Source of the DNA: Serpula lacrymans var. lacrymans S7.9
Taxonomy: Eukaryota; Basidiomycota; Agaricomycetes; Boletales; Serpulaceae
Direction of reading: 5' to 3'
Assembly: GCF_000218685.1 (NCBI RefSeq)
Contig: NW_006763292.1
Span: 2,016,233 to 2,053,942 of the forward strand
DNA length: 37,710 nt
Shown here: piece by piece, positions 1 through 10,338 of the stretch
How positions within the stretch are numbered: position 1 is the first letter of the stretch
How the letters are laid out: each line of letters opens with the position of its first letter
Notes under the pieces: model-generated
What the model was told of the DNA's origin: nothing
The model's database searches: none
Seen by the model: the letters and a program-made list of their open reading frames with translations, nothing else
Made by a program: the position numbers and the translations under genes

Positions 1-414
1 ATGATAACACAAGTTTCGGACCTTTCCTTCTTTTTCATTCTCCGCTTTAACATTGTACACTTTAGCTTTCACACATGGTGCCACACGGCACTTCCCCTTT
101 TGTCCAAACTCCTCTTTCTCGCACCGCATTGCCTTTCTTCTTATTTTAGACACAACTCTCTCACACAGTGGAGCTGGCCATGCGGGCTAGGCCCCATGAC
201 ATCATCAGCCACTGTCTCTACCAACTGTATAGTACACATGTACAAACAACCCTGTAGTAGTATATAAACCCCAATAGATCCAGGAGACTCCTCAGCGAGT
301 CCTCCTGTTGTTAACCAACAAACTCACTGCAGCCTAAGGGGTAACCACTCCCTCAACATCTTCTTTATAGTGTGTTCTTGTGTGCGCCAGAGTAACTAAC
401 TCTTGGTTGTTACA
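1..414 (+). mobile_element. LTR of a retrotransposon, 5' end cut by the window edge
   Basis: This stretch matches the solo LTR at 1961-2346 along almost its whole length; the last ~230 bp (TATA-like tatataaacc near 261, then to the terminal ttggttgttaca) are nearly identical. The other copy starts TGTTACAATAAC, so only about 6 bases are missing here before position 1. Compared with that copy it carries roughly 30 extra bases around 65-110. It ends TGTTACA at 414 and the following DNA is the coding frame of an unrelated ORF fragment, so it is probably also a solo LTR rather than the left end of an intact element. The upstream target duplicate would lie outside the window. Superfamily (Copia or Gypsy) cannot be decided from the LTR alone. 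Confidence 0.75.
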
Positions 415-1186
415 TTTACTATACAAAATGGCACCATCATACACACCAACATTGTAACAAGTTGGCAGAACACGTTTCGGAAGAAAAGGGTTGCACAGCA
501 CACCAAGATCAATATCTTTTGCATGGACTGTTGACAAACCTCCTTTTAAGTGACACTGAGCACAGACAGCACATGGTTTTCTTCCCTGATGAGATACAAA
601 CATCTTACTCTGCCACTCACAAATTATTTTGATGCGCTCTTTCCAGTTACACATTCAAGGGAACACAGGCAAAGGACATGCAGCAACGTACTTCACCTGC
701 TTTGCATTGGCCCGTTACACTCTGCTTTTGTCATTCATGTGCATCTGCAGCATGTTCATCATCGTCAGGAAAACGGGAATCACCATTTTGACAATCAACA
801 AGGAGTTGTTGAAAAACTACATAATTTCTAACTGAACATGAGTTTGTACATTCATGACGGCAAAGGTCTTTAACCAATGCCTTTTTCACAGAAAATTGCT
901 TGGCACAGACTGTGTGAGCCCTCGCAAGAGATCCCAAATTGGCTACCGTGAGATGGGAATAATAATCAAGGAATTCCTTCAAGCTATTAACCTTGACAAC
1001 AGTATGCTTGCTGACAGGCCAGAGCTGTTCAGATGTAAAATATGTTCCTGTGTACACACCAATGAACTGAAAACTCTTGCACAGACGGGCTGTGGACAAC
1101 ATGTCTGCACAACGTTTTCTTCGCTCATCCAAAAAATTGTGAACAACAAGTTTCACTATGTTGGTAAAACAACGGCAAAAGCCCAA
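415..1186 (-). pseudogene. Helitron-type transposon ORF fragment, interrupted by the LTR
   Basis: Two minus-strand open stretches (1186-731, then 654-415) read as successive parts of one protein but lie in different frames with stops between, so the copy is frameshifted or its intron has decayed. The second part contains CAVCAQ, an HAKDIDLGVL stretch and VLPTCYNVGVYDGAIL. These resemble, from memory, the Cys-rich N-terminal part of Helitron-like (DUF6570-type) proteins common in mushroom genomes. The first part has a Cys/His cluster (CRHECTNSC). The frame continues up to position 415 and there enters the LTR, so the LTR truncates it. No helicase or Rep domain is present. The family name is a recollection, not a search result; the truncation is seen directly. 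Confidence 0.4.
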
Positions 1187-1955
1187 AAATTATACAGAGC
1201 ACAACCGAGCATGACCAAAACATCCAGAGCACAACCACAATGCACCACCATGAATATAAAATAAAATAAAAAGAAAGAATAAATTAGCAATGAAATAAGG
1301 GCAGACATGCGGCTTACCAGCTATACCGCCTCCATTGCCACAATTGAGACTTGTTTGTGGAGCTCCAAAGTTGATATATAGATTTTCATTGGATCTCGCA
1401 GAGGGAAGAGACAAGGGGCCTCCATTGGTATCTGTAACAATTGAGGAAGGAAACTTTCCAATAGGGGTTTTAAAACCAGAGCTCACCTCTACAGAAAGAC
1501 ATCTCAGCGAAAAAGTGAGCAGTAAGAAAGCAAAAAGGCACAATGAAGAAAAAGCAAAAGGGATTTGGCAAGGAACGGAATGAAACAAAGCAAAACATGT
1601 GTAACCCAGAGGACGGTCCGGTTGGAGTTGAAGTGGACAATCTGACACTTGAAACCTGGTAACCTTTGGTACCAGGAATAATTGTCTGTCACAAGAAATA
1701 GTTTTGCTTCAGGAGGTACAGTATAGCCTATGATAAATGTAACTATTCTACAGTAGTAGGAAATCACAACATTGTAATGTTGAGAAAGGTATGACAGCGC
1801 ATATAAATGATAATTGATGAATTTGGTGATTGCCCAAGGTCTAAATTACGTATTTTGATGTTTATCAAAATTTTATGATTATGCTATGTTGTTAACCATA
1901 GGTTTGACAACTTTAAACATGATCAAATATGATAAGAGTTTTGTGGGACATCCTG
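1187..1955. other. Gene-free stretch between transposon remnants
   Basis: An open minus frame at 1648-1190 has no recognisable domain and mixed hydrophobic and Ser-rich composition. It could be decayed upstream sequence of the neighbouring transposon ORF. I see no supported gene, RNA or repeat boundary here. Confidence 0.5.
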
Positions 1956-1960
1956 AGGAT
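1956..1960 (+). repeat. Left target-site duplicate AGGAT of the solo LTR
   Basis: AGGAT lies directly before the LTR start TGTTACAATAAC and is repeated exactly after the LTR end at 2347-2351. A 5-bp duplication is usual for Copia and Gypsy integrases. Confidence 0.85.
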
Positions 1961-2346
1961 TGTTACAATAACACAATTTCCGGACATCTCCTTTCCTTTT
2001 TATTCTCCGCTTTAACTTTATACTTTAAGTACCACGCGGCATTTCCCTTTCTCGCGCCGCGTTGCCTTTCTTTTATTATTAGACTTAACTCTCTCACGCA
2101 GTGGAGCTGGCCATACGGGCTAGACCCTATGACATCATCAGCCACTGCCTTCATCAACTGTATAGTACACATGTACAAACAACCTATAGTAGTATATATA
2201 CCCCAATAGATCCAGGAGACTCCTCAGCGAGTCCTCCTGTTGTATACCAACAAACTCTCTGCAGTTTAAGGGGTAACCACTCCCTCAACATCTTCTTTAT
2301 AGTGTGTTTTTGTGTGCGCCAGAGTAACTAACTCTTGGTTGTTACA
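1961..2346 (+). mobile_element. Solo LTR (386 bp) of the same retrotransposon family
   Basis: The element starts TGTTACAATAAC and ends GGTTGTTACA, the short TG...CA inverted ends of LTRs. It is flanked by perfect 5-bp direct repeats AGGAT (1956-1960 and 2347-2351). There is no internal region, so it is a solo LTR left by recombination between the two LTRs of a full element. It carries a TATA-like stretch (tatatataccc near 2193) and matches the LTR at 1-414 with a ~30-bp deletion and scattered substitutions. The orientation given is that of the TATA-like sequence. Confidence 0.88.
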
Positions 2347-2351
2347 AGGAT
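2347..2351 (+). repeat. Right target-site duplicate AGGAT of the solo LTR
   Basis: Exact copy of 1956-1960, immediately after the terminal TTACA of the LTR. Confidence 0.85.
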
Positions 2352-3911
2352 TACTTGTGATTCATGAAAAGCCTAGAATAGGTTCAACTGAGTCACCTTT
2401 TTGGGGTATTGGGTGGATCTCCCTATATTTTATGTCACAAACTCATGTTCAACACCCTGAACTTGGTGTGACTGTCACACTGTCATCGGTTTTCTTTTGA
2501 CAAATATGTGACCTGCAACAGGTCTGGGGTTGGATTTGTGGGACATTGGTTTAGAAAACAATAGCATGACTTTTATCCTTCCTGTGCTATAGGAATGATA
2601 TTGTAATTGCAACAAAGTGCAAATGATGACATTTTTTGTATTTTACTCTGGCTATATCTCTGATGTTCATTTGAGTAAGTGGCTGCCTCTCATATCATAA
2701 TTTAAGCACTTATTTGGTACAAAGTATGAGTGCCTTGTAGACAAGTATGCTCATCAGCACCATTGAACACCTGTATATGAGAAGAAGACATAATTTGGAC
2801 AACTACAGCACATATTAGTCACTTCCTTTCCTGTAACGCCAACCCTCAGCATATTTGAGCCTACAACTGTACCCTTAGCCTCTATTGCTACATATTGCAT
2901 TGAGGCTGTAAATTCACTTGACATATACTACTACACAAAACTCGGCTTGCTAAAGGTAGTGGATATAACATGTCTACAGTGTGTTGTTGGTAGGGTACCA
3001 ATTGGCCAGAAATGGGCCATTATCAACAGGAGTGGTGGTCCCACTCGTGCATTATACACTGGCGATGATGAAAATGAAGGCAACGATCCTTGATATACAT
3101 ATTGAATATAGGGGAGTATATTATATATATGCATACACAAACGCACTCAGTATTCATTCTTCAGTTGATGTTATATATACTGTACACAGCTGCATAGCTA
3201 GCTATGTACATTTTTATAAGACTTTTGTAGTTAATACTACTAGCACAATGATATATATATATGTATATACCTAGCTATAGGGTCTGGAGTCATAACTTAC
3301 AGGCAGGAGCCTTGCCCAATGGGCTTGCAAACAAGCTGGTGAAAAGGCTCAGATTTCTGGGGGTTTATCACCACTGTATTTGCATGTGCTGACTCAATTT
3401 ATTCAGTCACACAATATGGGTTGATGTCACTGACTCATGTGGTGATGCAAAATCACCTTCTCTTCACCCAGCACTATTAAACACCTGACCTGTGGGTTAT
3501 CTTTGCAAATCACTGTATTTGTGGGTAATTATATCCTGCTTTTGGGTTCACAGTGTATCTCCAGTAATGAATTAGTTGAATCATGATTCTTAGTCTGAAT
3601 GCTCAGTACATGTGGGCTAGCCTTGTCACACTATGTAGGCCACTCAGACAAATTACAAGGACCAGACAGTTGATAGCTCTCAGAGTTAATCAGCTGTCTC
3701 AGCAATGTCAGTTGATCTGATTGATGCCTGATCCGAGGTTTTCGCAATCTTTTGTACCTTATCTGTTGTCTATATTTCTGACAACTTTTTCAGATCAAAT
3801 TCTGCCAAATCACACCAAGTGGATTTTTCCAACGCATATACTCAAAGGATAGGCTCCCAGAATTGAAGATAGTCCAGCTATTATTGTAATTCATTTGCAA
3901 TATACAGCACC
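2352..3911. other. AT-rich intergenic region without recognised genes
   Basis: All frames are short and none shows a domain or a plausible spliced gene. The stretch lies downstream of the METTL14-like gene and may hold its 3' UTR at its right end. TA-dinucleotide runs occur around 3117-3270. Confidence 0.6.
3117..3270. repeat. TA-rich imperfect microsatellite tracts
   Basis: Several runs of alternating T and A (about 3117-3131, 3170-3180 and 3250-3269) lie in a short span. They are simple sequence and I infer no function. Confidence 0.55.
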
Positions 3912-5948
3912 TTATTGAAAGCCTTCAAAACTCCCTTGGTTCCACTGACCCATACCCATATTTGCCATGGGCATTCCTCCCATACTACTCATACCCATAC
4001 CCATTCCATTCATCATCATCATTCCATCTCCTAGATTTCCCTCCCACATTCCACCCTCCTGACCTTCACTCCCCACCCACCCTATTCCTCCCCTTTGCAT
4101 GTGATTAGGCATATGAAAAGTGCCTCCGGTCATCCCATCCATTCCCATTCCCATCATATTCAGATTTCCTGCACCCATATTCCCCATACCCATTGCACCC
4201 ATAGTCATGTTGAGCCCGAGTGCATTAACAGGCCAACCTACCATCCCATTCATATTCTCCACTCCAACCCCAAGATTGTTCATCCCGCCCATTGCATTCA
4301 TACCCATTCCCATCATCGGCTGCATCATCATTTGATTTTGGTTCATTCCACCAGGGCGCATACCCATCCCTTGTCCGCCTGGTCGGATCCCCATACTGAC
4401 ACCGCCGCTCATCGGACTGCTTATACCCACACCCACACCTCCGCTTACACCACCCCCCATATTCATTCCGGGACCACTTGACCCTCCTCCGCTGGGACCA
4501 AGGTTCCCGCTACGCACTGGTGACTTGGGTCTGAGTGCCTCTATTTCCTGCGTGTTCGGCACCACGCATTTTCCTCCTCCCGACACAGCGAGCTCTTTGT
4601 TCCCCTCCTCCCATGCCTCTTTGTCCCAAGGTCTGGCTCCGTCAGGTATCCCAACGCCTTCTTCATCAGCTAAGCGGGAAAATCCGCCAGATAATCGCCT
4701 CTCTTCTCCATCAGCGAGAATTGTAACCCATCCACGCCTGAGGGAAGAACGCGCACGCCCAAAAAGTTCCAGGCGACGCATGCCAAGGCAGAAATTTTCA
4801 ATGAGCGTATACATCTCCGGAGGTTTACGAGTGGGATCTTCAGGATCGCCCTCCCAGATAATTACATCGGTGTCTAAGAAAAAAACGACAATGAGCTGTA
4901 GCTTGATGTTTATAAACGAAAGCATCTCACCAACATTACAGTGAACAAACCAACTATCCGTTGAGCGACGCACTGTTCCTCTTATACCCATTAAACAATG
5001 CTGCTTTGTTCGTGTGAGCAGAGACGTAGTCGGCGGATCCGTCTAGAATTACTTAAGATGGTAAGCATGTCCAAGATATAACATGTGCGACTTTAGCAAG
5101 CTAAACTCACACCTGGTCCTCGATTATTACTCCTGTTAGTTTTCACCCAAACAACATCTTCACATCTTCTGTAGCCCCACTTTGCGAGTACTTCCCTGCC
5201 TCTTTCTAGTCCCTCCCCAGCACCACTACCTACCCACATGAATACGAAGGAGGGGTCTGCGGCAAGAGAGGGTATAGGAAGTTCTTGTAACTCATCCCAG
5301 CTGAATGATGACGAAAAGGGTGGATCCAGAAGGATGACATCAAATTTATTTGGGTGCAACGTGTTCAATTGTTGAAAGGGGAGATATGAAGATAGTAGAG
5401 CATGAGTATTCACAGAATCTTTCTTTAGATTCAAAAGACGTTGTTGTTTTGGGTACCTTTTTCATTTCAAAATGAATAATGAAAGCAGATCACGATAAAT
5501 AGCTTGAAATTATTCGAAGACGACACACGCACTCTTCAAACCTGCGCTCTGGTTCAGCGCCCAACACCCAGTTCTGCGGCCATTCCCCACCATCGACGTA
5601 ACGCTGTGAATAGTCGTTACGTATGGTCTCTTCTTCGGGGATGTAATTTCGATACTGAGCAACGCGAGCCCGTTTGGCAGGAGGAAGATCAGTACGTTGA
5701 CCGTTCGTCCTGCTACCAAGATTTGGTGACAAAGATGGCGAGGACGGCGGTGACGGAGACGGAGAGGGTGGTGGAGATGGGATCATTGGCAACTTCAATA
5801 ACTCGTGTGGAGGTGATGGTAGCGTTCGTATCTGACGACGATGATTTCTTTGAGACTGACGCACTCGCGATACAAGGTCTGCGTGGGCAGTAAGCGCTCC
5901 ATGCGCAGAGATCAGGACCTCAGTGGTGGTTGCTGTTGTCGATGCCAT
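3912..5948 (-). CDS. METTL14-like subunit of the mRNA m6A methyltransferase (MT-A70 family)
   Basis: Four exons: 5948-5533, 5456-5111, 5042-4931, 4873-3912; about 611 aa. Splicing gives the METTL14 order: a Pro/Ser-rich disordered N-terminus (to ~90), YVDGGEWPQNW and RRFEEYPK (~120-142), KFDVILLDPPF (176-186), WVGSGAGEGLERGR, KWGYRRCEDVVWVKTN, then RTKQHCLMGIRGTVRRSTD, IENFCLGMRRLELFGR, and RPKSPVR at ~406-412. In animals METTL14 is the RNA-binding, non-catalytic partner of METTL3 and has EPPL at the active-site position; here the motif is DPPF. The last ~200 residues are extremely Met/Gly-rich instead of the RGG repeats of animals. The start is the first ATG of the open frame. It is divergent from NOC2. 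The family call is strong; METTL14 rather than another MT-A70 branch rests on the RTK-HCLMGI-GTV-RSTD block. Confidence 0.88.
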
Positions 5949-6148
5949 TGGCGGTGATTTCCTAGTGTATTCAAATGTCAGTCAACGTTTTTTTCCTCAT
6001 CGATATACGACCGGTGTTGTTCAAAATATCGTGAGGGATGAAGCTAAGGCATGTCATGAATCTGGCGTGAGATATAAATTATTGGAAGTGGCTGATCGAA
6101 ATCACGTCTTTTTCTTTTAGTCTCATTTCTTTGCCAAAACTCATAAAG
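5949..6148. promoter_or_regulatory. Shared 200-bp divergent promoter region of the METTL14-like gene and NOC2
   Basis: The two start codons (5948 on minus, 6149 on plus) are only 200 bp apart and point away from each other. Both promoters and both 5' UTRs must therefore lie here or overlap the genes. I see no clear TATA box. Co-regulation is inferred from layout only. Confidence 0.55.
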
Positions 6149-8854
6149 ATGGGCAAAGCAACCAAGGCCACTCGAAAATTCGCATCTAGCGGTCAGCTCA
6201 AAAAGACCATACAGTCTCGTAAAAAGCGACAGCAAATTCAGAAAAAGATCCAGGGTAGACGAGGTGCAAAGGGTGGAAAAGGACAAGAGAACGAGACAGC
6301 CAAGGACGATACAAGTAACGATGAAGAAGAAGAAGAAAAGGCCACAGCTACTGCAAAGAGGTGCGCTTCATCTTTACGATGTTATTCGCAAAAGCAAATT
6401 TCAAAATCATACTTAGTAAGGGTAAGGGAAAGGGCTTGTCCGTAGATGATATATTAGGAGCCGGGTTCATGGAGGGCGACGAGGAAGATGATGTACGTCT
6501 TTTCCTATCCAAATATTTACGGAAGTAACCTATGATTAGGATGAGGATATGAACGAAGACGTCTCCGATGATGAAAACGATGAGGACGATGACATTGCTG
6601 ACGATCAGTCCTTTGTCTCTGTCGATGACCTCGAAGGTAATTTCGAGACTTTACGTTGTTCAGATGGAAGTTTATCATGCCAATAGATGAAGGGGACGCT
6701 CATGTGCTTGAGCTCTCAAAATTAGCTGAAAAGGACCCCGAATTTTACAAGTACCTTCAGGACAATGACATGGAATTACTGGATTTCAATCCTGCTACTC
6801 CAGATGACGACGACGACGACGGAGACGATGGAGAGGAAGAGGAAGATGATACTATGGAGACTGATGTTGTACTCCCCATACTCACCAAGGATATATTGCG
6901 TGGTTGGCAAAAAGCCCTCCTAGAGGTATGTATGGCCTTTTTTATTAGCAAATTCAGTGTCTGACATCTATTCTCAGCATCGATCTCTGCGTGCTCTTCG
7001 AAAACTTCTCCTTGCTTTCCGCTCGGCGGCTCATATGAACGAGGACGACCAGGTTCTCGTCTGGAGTATTGATAGTGCAGCAGGTAAAGAATCTGCAGTC
7101 CACTGCATATCTTCTTACTAACTTGAAGTTTAGTTTACAGCAAGCTGATTACTACGACTTTGAAATACACTCCTATAATACTAGAGCACCACATACCCTA
7201 CAAAACACTCGCAAATGGAAAGTTGTACGTGGCTTCATTCTTTCACAACGCTGAGAACCTTCTTACCTTCAGATTCTACATAGCAAATCTCCGACACAAT
7301 CCACAAAACAAAAGACGCTGCAAAAACTGATATTGTCTTACTTTAACAACGTCATACATCTCATTCCACAGGTTACCGATAAAGAGATGCTCGAACTCAC
7401 AATCGCTGAGAGCGCAAAAATTCTTCCTTACGTTATCACCAGTCGCAAGGCTATCAAGTCTTATCTCAAGGTTTGTCATTCGCAAAAATTGCTCTATTTC
7501 AATCGGACTTGATCCCTTCCGGACAATAGACCTGTCTGGAAATATGGTCTACTGCGAACGATAGGATACGGATAACAGCATTTTTAGCAATCCGAAGGCT
7601 CGCCTCTTCAACAGATGACTCTATCTTAGATATCGTGTTAAAGGTGAATTCATCAACTTTGAACGGGGTGTATTTTCTGAAACACCTCCACAGGGAACCT
7701 ATCTTGAATTGGTTCAGTCGTCTAAATCAACCACTGCTCACAAGTTGCCCATGATCAACTTAATGAAAAATTCAGCCTCTGAGCTTTTTTGCATAGACCA
7801 TGCCATGGCCTATCAACATGCCTTTGGGTACATCCGCCAACTTGCCATTCTTTTACGGAATAGCATGAAAGTTAAAACCAAAGTACAGCCAGTCTCTTTT
7901 AATTCAATATCCCGATCACTGAGCACTTTCGTTATAGGAAGCGTACAAGCAAGTCTACAATTGGCAATATGCTCACTGCATCGATTTTTGGGCCCTTGTG
8001 CTGGCTCGTGCTTGTGATATGGAAGCAGCGGCTGAAAGAGACGGCCAGGCAAGTGAACTGGAGCCTCTCATATATCCTCTTGTTCAGGTTAGCTTAGGTG
8101 CTATCAAGTGCGTTGCTGGTCTTTTCATAATATTGTGATAATTTACGAGGTGACATCTTAGATTGGTACCCAACGCCCGTTCCTACCCATTCCACCTGCA
8201 TATAGCTCGTTCTCTTCTTCATCTCACTAGACACAGTCGTACCTACATTCCCCTTTCGCCATATGTTCTTCCTATCATCACTTCTACTCTCGCTTCCACG
8301 GGGAAGCCAAAGTCATCGACTCTTCGCCCATTTCCGTTCGACACCAATATTCGCGTCCCATCTCAGTACCTCAAGACTCGAGTGTACACAGAGGGTGTTG
8401 TTGAGGAGGCCACAGTACTTCTTGCCGAATGGCTTGCTACTGCACATGTCCAAGGGAGCATCGCTTTCCCTGAAATTGTTGTTCCAGTAGTCGTCGTGTT
8501 GCGCAAAATTATAAAAGGTGCCAAATCAAATGCGAAGGGATCTATGGTCAAACAAACAGAAATGATAAAGAGTTTGGCGGAACGTGTTGAGGAGAGCGCG
8601 AAGTGGGTAGAGCAAAAGAGAAAAGGTCTGAATTTCTCTCCAGGAAATATGAACGAGGTGGAAAGCTGGAAATCGTGTATGAAGGTGGAAGACACACCAT
8701 TAGGTAAATATCTGAAAGTTCAGCTCAAGGCTAGGGAAAAGCGAAGAAAACTGGTGGATAAAGTTCGTCCTAGTTTGTCCTCTTCCATTGTCGTAGCTCA
8801 GCTGACTGACTTCTACAGGCGGCTAGGGGTGAAGATGAGATATTGGAGGACTAA
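6149..8854 (+). CDS. NOC2: Nucleolar complex protein 2 (NOC2), 60S ribosome biogenesis
   Basis: Twelve exons: 6149-6360, 6417-6492, 6540-6636, 6687-6925, 6978-7083, 7134-7224, 7284-7470, 7530-7643, 7694-7882, 7938-8107, 8162-8762, 8819-8854; 705 aa, close to the yeast protein. NOC2 pairs with NOC1 and then NOC3 and moves pre-60S particles from nucleolus to nucleoplasm. Seen: a Lys/Arg-rich start (MGKATKATRKF), LSVDDILGAGF, a long Asp/Glu-rich segment (~55-155), KEIW-type CLEIWSTANDRIRITAFLAI, AYQHAFGYIRQLAILLRN, VYNWQYAHCIDFWALVLA, EPLIYPLVQ, and a Lys-rich C-terminus ending GEDEILED. The ATG at 6149 is chosen because it gives the usual MGK start. All junctions keep frame and a TACTAAC branch site is visible near 7117. 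Confidence 0.9.
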
Positions 8855-9093
8855 TTACATAGCATCATGGCGCTTCCTTCATGAACTGCGCTTTAACGTA
8901 TTGTGACGTCCTCTACTGAATCAATCCGATTTAAGCAAATTTGTTATTCAAGGTGTCACCGCAAGGTTAGTAATACAGAGCAGGGACGGATCACAACACA
9001 ACATTGCGGGCGGCAGTGAAGTACTGGTAAACAGTTCTGGATCCATTTCCTCACGGAACCCATCAAGTGGCGTCGATGAGGCTGATGCTGAGA

Positions 9094-9825
9094 TTATGGC
9101 TGTCCGAAGCGTACGGCTTTATTCTGCGAGACAAGATAGCCATTCGGACCACCATTGTTGAGGGAGATGCTTACCGCAAGGAGGTTGAACAAGTCAGAAT
9201 GACTCACCTGGCTCAGTGCGGGACCTAAGTCAGGAATTTGCTGTTTTATTTGAGATTGAGATTCCGGTCCGAATCCTCCTGCAGTCAGCGCCTCTAGGCC
9301 TCCACAACGGTTTGCGATCAATGGGGCGACCACAAAGACTGGGTCGGCTAATGATTTAGTAGCCAGGTAGTGTTCTGTCAAGGAGAGGGACAGCAGGTGG
9401 CGTATCTTACAGGGAAAATATAGCAGGTACCCGTATCCGAAAAATGAGCTTTAACCCATGGAGCCGAGGACAAGTCGTATCACTAGTAAGGTTGATATTT
9501 CCCGGGTGTGTCATGCTGTAGTACCTGTACATCAAACCTCTGCCTCAAGCCAAAATAACGTCGATCAGCAGCAGGGATGAGTCCGGCGAGTAGATAAACT
9601 GCGCGTAAGATGGAATGGACTGAAACGTTCGTTAAATTTAGCTATGACAGTACTCTCACAGGTGACATGAAACATAAAGAGCGTCAAGTTGGTCAAATAT
9701 TCATGGAGCCATTCCATAAACGAGTGAGTTGTTTGGGCGATTCGTGGCAGGCGATGGACAGTGGTATAAACGGCTAGGAGAAGACAAATATCGATCGGAT
9801 GTGTGGCACAGGCAGGGCGTCCCAT
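9094..9825 (-). CDS. Unidentified spliced gene, model incomplete
   Basis: I do not recognise this protein. From an ATG at 9825 a frame with LLLAVYTTVHRLP and FMEWLHEYLTNLTLFMFHV runs to a GTGAGA donor at about 9658. After a TTTCAG acceptor it continues in frame with HSILRAVYLLAGLIPAADRR and FGLRQRFDVQ, then meets TAG TGA near 9483. Further down, another open stretch (LATKSLADPVFVVAPLIANR and IPDLGPALSQ) ends at a stop at 9094 after a plausible intron. I could not join the first two exons to the last part in frame using GT-AG sites. It is therefore either a gene ending near 9483, a longer gene with an exon I missed, or a decayed copy. The segments are moderately hydrophobic. It lies in tandem just behind the UQCC2-like gene. 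Confidence 0.35.
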
Positions 9826-9961
9826 CGGACCGATTGCTTAGATGCGAGGGAGAAAAATAGCAGCCCAAATTTCATGCTTCGTAAAGGAGAAAGGGTCTGC
9901 GTGACGTATTTTTCACCTCCACCGAGTGCTAACGAGCACCATGTACGGTGAACCGTCGGCA

Positions 9962-10338
9962 CTACCTCCACAGCCCAAAAAAGACCTTCCACCATGGTCG
10001 CCCAATCCCCTTTGCACTGTTTTCGAATCCTTCTACAAGACGCTCGTAGTGCTTAGACATCGATGCTGGCTGCAGCGTCTTTTTTGAAAGTGGATACTGC
10101 ATATTATTTGGAGGGATTAACTTCTGTCCACCAGACAGTTTTATTGTCAAGTGCAGACCTTTTTCTGAATAGCATTGTTCCCTAGAGCCTCAGCCGCTTG
10201 TACCGCTTCAGGAGTCAGCTTCGGGTGCGCTGCTAAAGACTGCAGAAAGCTTTTGAGCTGTATATTGGGGCGAAAAGGATCCACAGGCCATGAGGCAGCA
10301 ATGGTGCTTAATTTCTGCGAGACTTTGGATGCAGCCAT
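9962..10338 (-). CDS. UQCC2/Cbp6-like mitochondrial complex III assembly factor
   Basis: Two exons, 10338-10159 and 10096-9962, joined over a 62-bp intron (GTCTGC...ATGCAG); 104 aa. The start MAASKVSQKLSTIAASWPVD resembles the UQCC2 N-terminus with its conserved WP-D, and the end has KHYERLVEGFENSAKGIGRP followed by WWKVFFGLW. In other organisms this small matrix protein works with Cbp3/UQCC1 to bring cytochrome b into complex III. The length is typical for the family, and the protein is basic and Ala-rich at the start. The call rests on the N-terminal motif, the C-terminal pattern and size, so another small mitochondrial protein is possible. The open frame and intron are well supported. Confidence 0.6.

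Noticed and set aside
1..2346. Intact LTR retrotransposon with the two LTRs as its ends
   Set aside because: The right LTR has its own target duplicate on both sides and the 1.5 kb between carries no gag, protease, RT or integrase.
4095..4944. Two plus-strand frames (128 and 139 codons) rich in His/Ser/Pro
   Set aside because: They are antisense to the Met/Gly-rich and catalytic exon of the METTL14-like gene; the low-complexity codons keep the opposite strand open.
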